64,000 nucleotides of DNA. It comes from Phycisphaerae bacterium (GTDB lineage Bacteria > Planctomycetota > Phycisphaerae > UBA1845 > Fen-1342). The stretch covers positions 124,001 through 188,000 of the forward strand of contig JAUIEC010000002.1 of NCBI GenBank assembly GCA_030428945.1. The letters run 5' to 3'. The notes below the pieces were generated by a model, which ran no database searches, was not told the origin of the DNA, and saw only the letters and a program-made list of their open reading frames with translations. The translations under genes and the position numbers were made by a program. This document shows positions 59,558 to 64,000 of the stretch, piece by piece. Every line of letters begins with the position of its first letter. The stretch's first letter is position 1.

Positions 59558-60723
59558 AATACCTCGACGAATACCGCGGCCGAGACGAGGCCCGCCGCTA
59601 CGCGCGGGCGATCGCGCAGCTTGTGACCCGTCCCTGGACGATCATGGAGGTCTGCGGCGGCCAGACGCATGCGATCGTCCGCTTCGGAATCGACGACCTG
59701 CTGCCCGACGGGATCCGCCTCGTGCATGGGCCCGGCTGCCCGGTGTGCGTCACCCCGGTCGAACTGATCGACACGGCCATTCAGATCGCACTGCGTGAAG
59801 AGGTCATCTTCTGTTCCTTCGGAGACATGCTGCGCGTCCCGGGGACGGACCGCGATCTGTTCGCCGCCAAGGCCCGCGGCGCCGACGTGCGGATCGTCTA
59901 CTCGCCCCTCGACACGTTGCGGGTCGCCCGCGAGAACCCGGACCGGGAGGTCGTGTTCTTCGCGGTTGGTTTCGAGACGACCGCTCCCGCCAACGCCGCG
60001 CTGGTCCGCCTTGCCGCCCGCCAGAATCTCCGGAACCTCTCGATTCTCGTCTCGCATGTGCTCGTGCCGCCGGCGATGGAGGCGATCCTGGCCGCGCCGG
60101 ACAACCGCGTGCAGGGCTTCCTCGCGGCCGGGCACGTCTGCACCGTGATGGGATTCGACGAATACGAACCTCTCGCCCGACGCTACCGCGTGCCGATCGT
60201 CGTGACCGGCTTTGAGCCGCTCGACATCCTCCAGGGTGTCTGCATGTGCGTGAAGCAGCTTGAAGAAGGACGCTGCGACGTCGAGAACCAGTACTCCCGC
60301 TGCGTGCAGCGGACCGGCAACCGCGATGCCCGACAGGTGATCACCGAGGTCTTCGAGATCGTTCCGCGAAACTGGCGCGGCATCGGCACCATCCCGCACA
60401 GCGGTCTCGGTCTGCGATCCACTTATTCCGCCTTCGACGCCGAGCGGCGATTCGGACTCGCCGCGCCGAGCGTGGAGCGGGCCGGCGAATGCCTCAGCGG
60501 ACTCGTGCTGCAGGGACTTCGGAGACCGGACGCCTGCCCGGCCTTCGGGACGCGCTGCACGCCCGAACATCCGCTCGGCGCGACGATGGTGTCCTCCGAA
60601 GGCGCCTGCGCCGCCTACTACCGCTACCGACGCGCGGCCACGCGGGAACCCGCGCCACGAGATTCTCACCGGACGGTGCAGGCGGAGGCCGCACGCGATC
60701 CGGTCAGCAGGGGACTGCCATGA
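59554..60723 (+). CDS. hypD: Hydrogenase maturation protein HypD
   Basis: HypD builds the Fe(CN)2CO unit with HypC. The 389 residues contain the conserved signatures: [19 protein letters not shown] near residue 31, [16 protein letters not shown] near 60, [17 protein letters not shown] near 130 and HVCTVMG near 190. The [4Fe-4S] cluster Cys residues are also present, in [12 protein letters not shown] and near the end in [17 protein letters not shown]. The gene overlaps hypC by 4 bases and hypE by 4 bases. The final ~25 residues are poorly conserved. Confidence 0.95.
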   Translation: MKYLDEYRGRDEARRYARAIAQLVTRPWTIMEVCGGQTHAIVRFGIDDLLPDGIRLVHGPGCPVCVTPVELIDTAIQIALREEVIFCSFGDMLRVPGTDRDLFAAKARGADVRIVYSPLDTLRVARENPDREVVFFAVGFETTAPANAALVRLAARQNLRNLSILVSHVLVPPAMEAILAAPDNRVQGFLAAGHVCTVMGFDEYEPLARRYRVPIVVTGFEPLDILQGVCMCVKQLEEGRCDVENQYSRCVQRTGNRDARQVITEVFEIVPRNWRGIGTIPHSGLGLRSTYSAFDAERRFGLAAPSVERAGECLSGLVLQGLRRPDACPAFGTRCTPEHPLGATMVSSEGACAAYYRYRRAATREPAPRDSHRTVQAEAARDPVSRGLP

Positions 60724-61766
60724 CCAACGTTGCGCCTGTCTGTCCGATTCCCGCGTCGCGGCACGATACCGTCATGCTGGCGCACGGAGGCGGCGGCCGG
60801 ATCATGCACGATCTCCTCGAACGGCTGATCGTCCCGACATTCCACAACCCGGCCATGGAGACCCGGCACGACGCCGCCGTCGTCGGCGTCGGCGACGCCC
60901 GGATCGCGTTCACCACCGACTCCTATGTCGTCAGCCCGTACTTCTTCCCCGGCGGCGATATCGGCGTGCTGGCTGTCAACGGAACCGTCAACGACCTCGC
61001 CATGGCCGGTGCGCGGCCGGTGTGCCTCAGCGCGGCCCTGATTCTCGAGGAAGGCTGCCCGATGGCCGCCGTCGAACGCGTCGTCGCTTCGATGGCGCGA
61101 TCCGCCGAAGAAGCCGGGGTGACCATCGTCACCGGCGACACCAAGGTGGTCGATCGCGGCAAGGGCGACGGGATCTTCGTCAACACCGCCGGCGTCGGCA
61201 TCGTCGAACAGGTCGATCCGATCGCGCCTTCGCAGGTCCGCCCCGGCGACGCGATCCTCGTCAGCGGTGACCTCGGCCGGCACGGGATCGCCATCATGGC
61301 CGCCCGTGAGGGACTCGCCTTCGAAACGACGATCGAGAGCGACACGGCCCCGCTGTGGAGCCTCGTCGACAGCCTGCTGCGCGCGAACATCCCGTGCCAC
61401 TGCCTGCGGGATCTGACCCGCGGCGGACTGGCGAGCGCCCTGGTCGAGGTCGCCGAGGCCGCCGGCGTGCCCATCGAGATCGATGAGACCCGCATCCCGG
61501 TCTGTGACCAGGTCCGCGGTGCCTGCGAAATGCTCGGGCTCGATCCGGCCTATGTCGCCAATGAAGGTCGCCTGGTCGCCTTCGTTCCCGCGGCGGATGC
61601 CGAGCGGGCTGTCCGGGCGATGCGGACCCACCCGGCCGGTCGGCAGGCCTGCGCGATCGGCACCGTCACCGGCGACCGGCAGGGCGTGGTGACGGCTCGA
61701 ACCGCCCTCGGAACGCTGCGGTACGTCGACATGTTCAGTGGCGAGCAGCTTCCGCGGATCTGCTAG
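60720..61766 (+). CDS. hypE: Hydrogenase maturation protein HypE
   Basis: HypE dehydrates the carbamoyl group that HypF attaches to its C-terminal Cys, forming thiocyanate for the Ni-Fe site. The 348-residue protein ends in the required PRIC. The ATP-binding N-terminal part shows [38 protein letters not shown] and [33 protein letters not shown] is the purM-like loop. ATG 60720 overlaps hypD as ATGA. It is the last gene of the operon. Its TAG stop (61764-61766) falls within the first bases of the palindromic element that follows. Confidence 0.95.
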   Translation: MTNVAPVCPIPASRHDTVMLAHGGGGRIMHDLLERLIVPTFHNPAMETRHDAAVVGVGDARIAFTTDSYVVSPYFFPGGDIGVLAVNGTVNDLAMAGARPVCLSAALILEEGCPMAAVERVVASMARSAEEAGVTIVTGDTKVVDRGKGDGIFVNTAGVGIVEQVDPIAPSQVRPGDAILVSGDLGRHGIAIMAAREGLAFETTIESDTAPLWSLVDSLLRANIPCHCLRDLTRGGLASALVEVAEAAGVPIEIDETRIPVCDQVRGACEMLGLDPAYVANEGRLVAFVPAADAERAVRAMRTHPAGRQACAIGTVTGDRQGVVTARTALGTLRYVDMFSGEQLPRIC

Positions 61767-61922
61767 GTTCTGTTTGATGGATCCAATCGCGTTGTTGCCG
61801 CCGTGAAAAAGTGAAGGACTGAACGGGTGAAGAACGTCGCGAAACCGCCCTCTTTCACTCCTTCACACTTCCACCTTTTCACGGCCTTGGCAGCTCATTT
61901 GCATCCGTCAAACACGACCTAG
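61763..61922. repeat. 160-bp imperfect palindromic element (MITE-like)
   Basis: The two ends are inverted copies: CTAGGT opens it and ACCTAG closes it. Reading inward, 61763-61809 and the reverse complement of 61876-61922 align without gaps, with about 34 of 47 positions identical (hand count). The best parts are the outer TGTTTGA/TCAAACA and an inner CCGTGAAAA/TTTTCACGG at 61801-61809 and 61876-61884. The centre is rich in GTGAA-type repeats on one strand and TTCAC on the other. This is the shape of a miniature inverted-repeat element without a coding gene. It could also act as a transcription end for the hyp operon or as a large RNA hairpin. Confidence 0.6.
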
Positions 61923-61968
61923 ACAGCAGGAACCGGGGGCGGTCCGCCCCGCCCGGCGTTTCCGCCCA

Positions 61969-63708
61969 TCAGAACCCCGGACCGGTGAACTGGGCCTCGA
62001 ACGCCGCCCAGTCCGTCAGATCCACATCCTCGTCCAGGTCCATGTCCAGCAGCGCGCACGCCGCCGTCGGCACCGGACCGGAGGCACCCGTAAAGCACAC
62101 CTGAAACGCGAGGAAGTCGTGCAGGTCATGGTCGCCGTCGATGTCGACGTCGCCCTCGGCCGGCGTGAAGACCCACGCCGTGCCGGCATTGCCGTTGTTG
62201 AACGGCGTTCCGAACAGGATCTCGTCCAGGTCGTCTCCGTTCACGTCCCCGGCCGACAGGGAGAAGCCGATCCGCTCCTGGGCGCCACCCTGAATCCGCA
62301 GGTCCGTGTCGACATTCGCGAAATAGGTCGCGCCCGCCGCGAACGTCCGGCCGAACAGCACTTCAACCACCCCGTTGATGTTCGGACCGGCAAACCGCTC
62401 CGAGGCGGCCAGGTCGTCGATGCCGTCGCCGTTGAAGTCACCCGCCGCGACTTCGGCTCCGAGGTTCTCCTCGAAATCGCCCACCAGCAGGAAGTCCGGC
62501 GTCGCGACCGCGTAGTCGATCGTCTGCGTGCCGGTCTGGTACCCGGCGCCGCCCAGCAGGCCGTAGACGAAACCGTCGCCCCGCTGATCGTTGAACGCGC
62601 CCGCATCGGCCCCCGGCGCCGCCGAGGCCAGGTCGGTGATCCCGTCGCCGTTGAAGTCGCCCACAACCGCCGCGCTGCCGAGGTTGTCGTCCTCACGGGC
62701 ACCCAGCAGCGTGATGTCGGCCGCCACCGACGCCAGGCTGATGCTGCTCGGCCAACTGGCCCGCCCGCGGAAGATGTGCACCGCGCCTTCGGACGTGAAC
62801 AGCCCCTGGCCGGCGTATTCGTTCGGCAGGATCAGTTCCTCGATGCCGTCACCGGTCAGGTCGCCGGTCAGGATCGTTGTGCCGAGTTCGTCGAGACTGT
62901 CGTCCCCGTCGATTCGCACGTTGTAGTCGCTGCCGACCGCCAGGTTCAGCGTGAAACCGCTCGGGAACGGTCCACCGAACTTGACATACACCCGACCCGC
63001 CTGCGAACCACCCCCGTCCGCCAGGTGCACGCCGAGAATCAGGTCACCGTAGATGTCGTCGTTGATCCGGCCGATCGCCGCGCCCTGCGCATCCAGCCCC
63101 CCGAACAGGTTCGAGCCGCCCATGTCTCCACCGGCCACCGGCCCGAGCACACGCAGGTCCCAGTCGGTACTGATGCTCATGTCGCGCGTCGCGGCGTTGA
63201 AGAAACCGGGGCCGCCAAAGATCAGGTACGCGATCCCGCGCCCCGGTAGCCCGCCGAGGTCCGCGGCCGATGCGCACAGCAGCAGGTCATCCACCAGGTC
63301 GCCGTTGATGTCGCCGGTCGCGATCGAGGCGCCCAGGTTGTCGCCCGCGGCCGCGCCGACGATGACCTGGTCGGCGGCCGTGACCGCCAGGTCCACCGTG
63401 CCCAGCCCGTGGCGACCCGGGCCGCCGCGAAGCACGTAGACTCGACTGAAGATACCCGCCGAGGTCGTCGAGGCGGCCACGATGACCTCGTCGTATCCGT
63501 CGCCGTCCAGATCGCCGGTCGCGATCGGCCGCCCCCAGTCCTGCCCGGAAACCGCGCCGAGGTACCGCGTACCGGCCTCGGCGGCGCTCCGCTGAACGGG
63601 CTGTGCGTGAACCTGGCCCACTCCCAACCCGATCGCCAGCACCCCGGCCAGCAGGTTCCACCCCGTCTTCCACATCCGCACGCCTGAGTCTGTCTGTTGC
63701 TGTTTCAT
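61969..63708 (-). CDS. Secreted FG-GAP propeller protein with dockerin-like C-terminus
   Basis: A 579-residue exported protein. Seven calcium-loop repeats of the FG-GAP kind are visible (GDLDGDGYDEVIVAAS, GDINGDLVDDLLLCAS, GDLTGDGIEELILPNE, GDFNGDGITDLASAAP, GDFNGDGIDDLAASE, GDVNGDDLDEILFGTP and a degenerate one), making a seven-bladed integrin-like propeller. The C-terminal 65 residues resemble the planctomycete dockerin module (DVDIDGDHDLHDFLAFQVCF, MDLDEDVDLTDWAAFEAQF). The signal peptide is LLAGVLAIGLGVGQVHA. ATG 63708 has no ribosome site but lies 7 bases after TATCAT (63715-63720), as for a leaderless message; an internal ATG at 63675 is an alternative start. Confidence 0.78.
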   Translation of the reverse strand: MKQQQTDSGVRMWKTGWNLLAGVLAIGLGVGQVHAQPVQRSAAEAGTRYLGAVSGQDWGRPIATGDLDGDGYDEVIVAASTTSAGIFSRVYVLRGGPGRHGLGTVDLAVTAADQVIVGAAAGDNLGASIATGDINGDLVDDLLLCASAADLGGLPGRGIAYLIFGGPGFFNAATRDMSISTDWDLRVLGPVAGGDMGGSNLFGGLDAQGAAIGRINDDIYGDLILGVHLADGGGSQAGRVYVKFGGPFPSGFTLNLAVGSDYNVRIDGDDSLDELGTTILTGDLTGDGIEELILPNEYAGQGLFTSEGAVHIFRGRASWPSSISLASVAADITLLGAREDDNLGSAAVVGDFNGDGITDLASAAPGADAGAFNDQRGDGFVYGLLGGAGYQTGTQTIDYAVATPDFLLVGDFEENLGAEVAAGDFNGDGIDDLAASERFAGPNINGVVEVLFGRTFAAGATYFANVDTDLRIQGGAQERIGFSLSAGDVNGDDLDEILFGTPFNNGNAGTAWVFTPAEGDVDIDGDHDLHDFLAFQVCFTGASGPVPTAACALLDMDLDEDVDLTDWAAFEAQFTGPGF

Positions 63709-63714
63709 TACAGC

Positions 63715-63720
63715 ATGATA
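63715..63720 (-). promoter_or_regulatory. Possible -10 box with leaderless start
   Basis: TATCAT on the minus strand, seven bases before the ATG at 63708. TATCAT also occurs upstream of the genes at 7852 (7818-7823) and 14584 (14529-14534). No matching -35 box is evident in any of them, so this rests on the -10-like sequence alone. Confidence 0.2.
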
Positions 63721-63838
63721 TCGTCTGGGCCGCCTCGGCACCGCCCAACTCGGATGCGGACGCAACGCCTGATAACCGGACAGATCCAGGCACCATCGCG
63801 TCTGTTCCGGCAGGCCGTGTTGCGGTTCGGCTTCCCGG

Positions 63839-64000
63839 TCACGGGCCGAAGCTGAGGTCATAGTACAACCGTCCGCGGGTGCCCTTCGAGAAACTTCGGG
63901 AGGCACGTCGCCAGCGGACGTTGTCGAGGCCCGGTACCGGCGACCAGCTTTGGCGGGGTGGCTTGACGTCGGCGAGGGCCCGGGTGCTGAGCGGCGCCTT
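63839..64000 (-). CDS. 3' end of an unidentified gene
   Basis: An open frame enters from the right edge and stops at 63839-63841. Its 53 residues (with PPRQSWSPVPGLDNVRWRRA and ending GRLYYDLSFGP) have ordinary amino-acid composition and are not arginine-poor shadow sequence, so this is probably the tail of a real protein. Nothing can be said about its role. It would be transcribed in the same direction as the FG-GAP gene, 130 bases upstream of it. Confidence 0.35.
   Translation of the reverse strand, partial: KAPLSTRALADVKPPRQSWSPVPGLDNVRWRRASRSFSKGTRGRLYYDLSFGP

Noticed and set aside
61801-61884. GTGAA-rich direct and inverted repeats as a CRISPR array
   Set aside because: There are no regularly spaced identical repeats with unique spacers; the units are short, imperfect and part of one palindrome.

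Overview
The window looks like chromosomal DNA from a high-GC planctomycete-type bacterium, most likely of the Phycisphaerae kind (inference). The clues are two modules in which an ECF sigma factor of the planctomycete type precedes a Ser/Thr kinase with a TPR-rich tail, secreted proteins with dockerin-like calcium loops, four proteins with a PEP-CTERM sorting tail, and seven-bladed RCC1 and FG-GAP propellers. I saw no tRNA, rRNA, CRISPR array, prophage or IS transposase.

Layout. 1-7.7 kb: tail of an ACR3-type arsenite pump, glutamate dehydrogenase, two overlapping genes with the pyruvate/PEP-binding domain of PEP synthase (the second fused to a nucleotidyltransferase), and a metallophosphoesterase. 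7.8-15.6 kb: a secreted protein with EF-hand loops, a 1524-residue repetitive secreted protein with a dockerin tail, and an aminoglycoside-phosphotransferase-like kinase. 15.6-32.2 kb: a small ferredoxin facing away from a tightly packed operon encoding a 2-oxoacid:ferredoxin oxidoreductase (KorAB), a large protein with a C-terminal ferredoxin, RnfB, a 1494-residue PFOR-like protein, RnfC, D, G, E, A and the flavin transferase ApbE. 32.2-44.6 kb: the two sigma-kinase modules, with secreted protein genes between them, one carrying a frameshift inside its dockerin. 44.8-51.6 kb: four PEP-CTERM proteins, three of them RCC1 paralogues, an M23 peptidase and a small membrane protein. 51.6-61.8 kb: a complete group 3b [NiFe] hydrogenase with its protease and HypA, F, C, D, E, but no HypB. 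61.8-64 kb: a 160-bp palindromic element overlapping the hypE stop, an FG-GAP/dockerin protein and the end of a further gene.

How the genes may work together. KorAB would reduce ferredoxin from 2-oxoacids. The two large PFOR-related proteins lie on either side of rnfB, so they are candidates for docking KorAB to the Rnf ion pump, which passes electrons to NAD+. The group 3b hydrogenase links NAD(P)H to H2. Both operons are preceded by a good match to a sigma-54 (-24/-12) promoter (16090-16105 and 51644-51659), which suggests a shared redox or fermentation regulon. The operon structure and motifs are read directly from the sequence; the physical coupling and co-regulation are inference.
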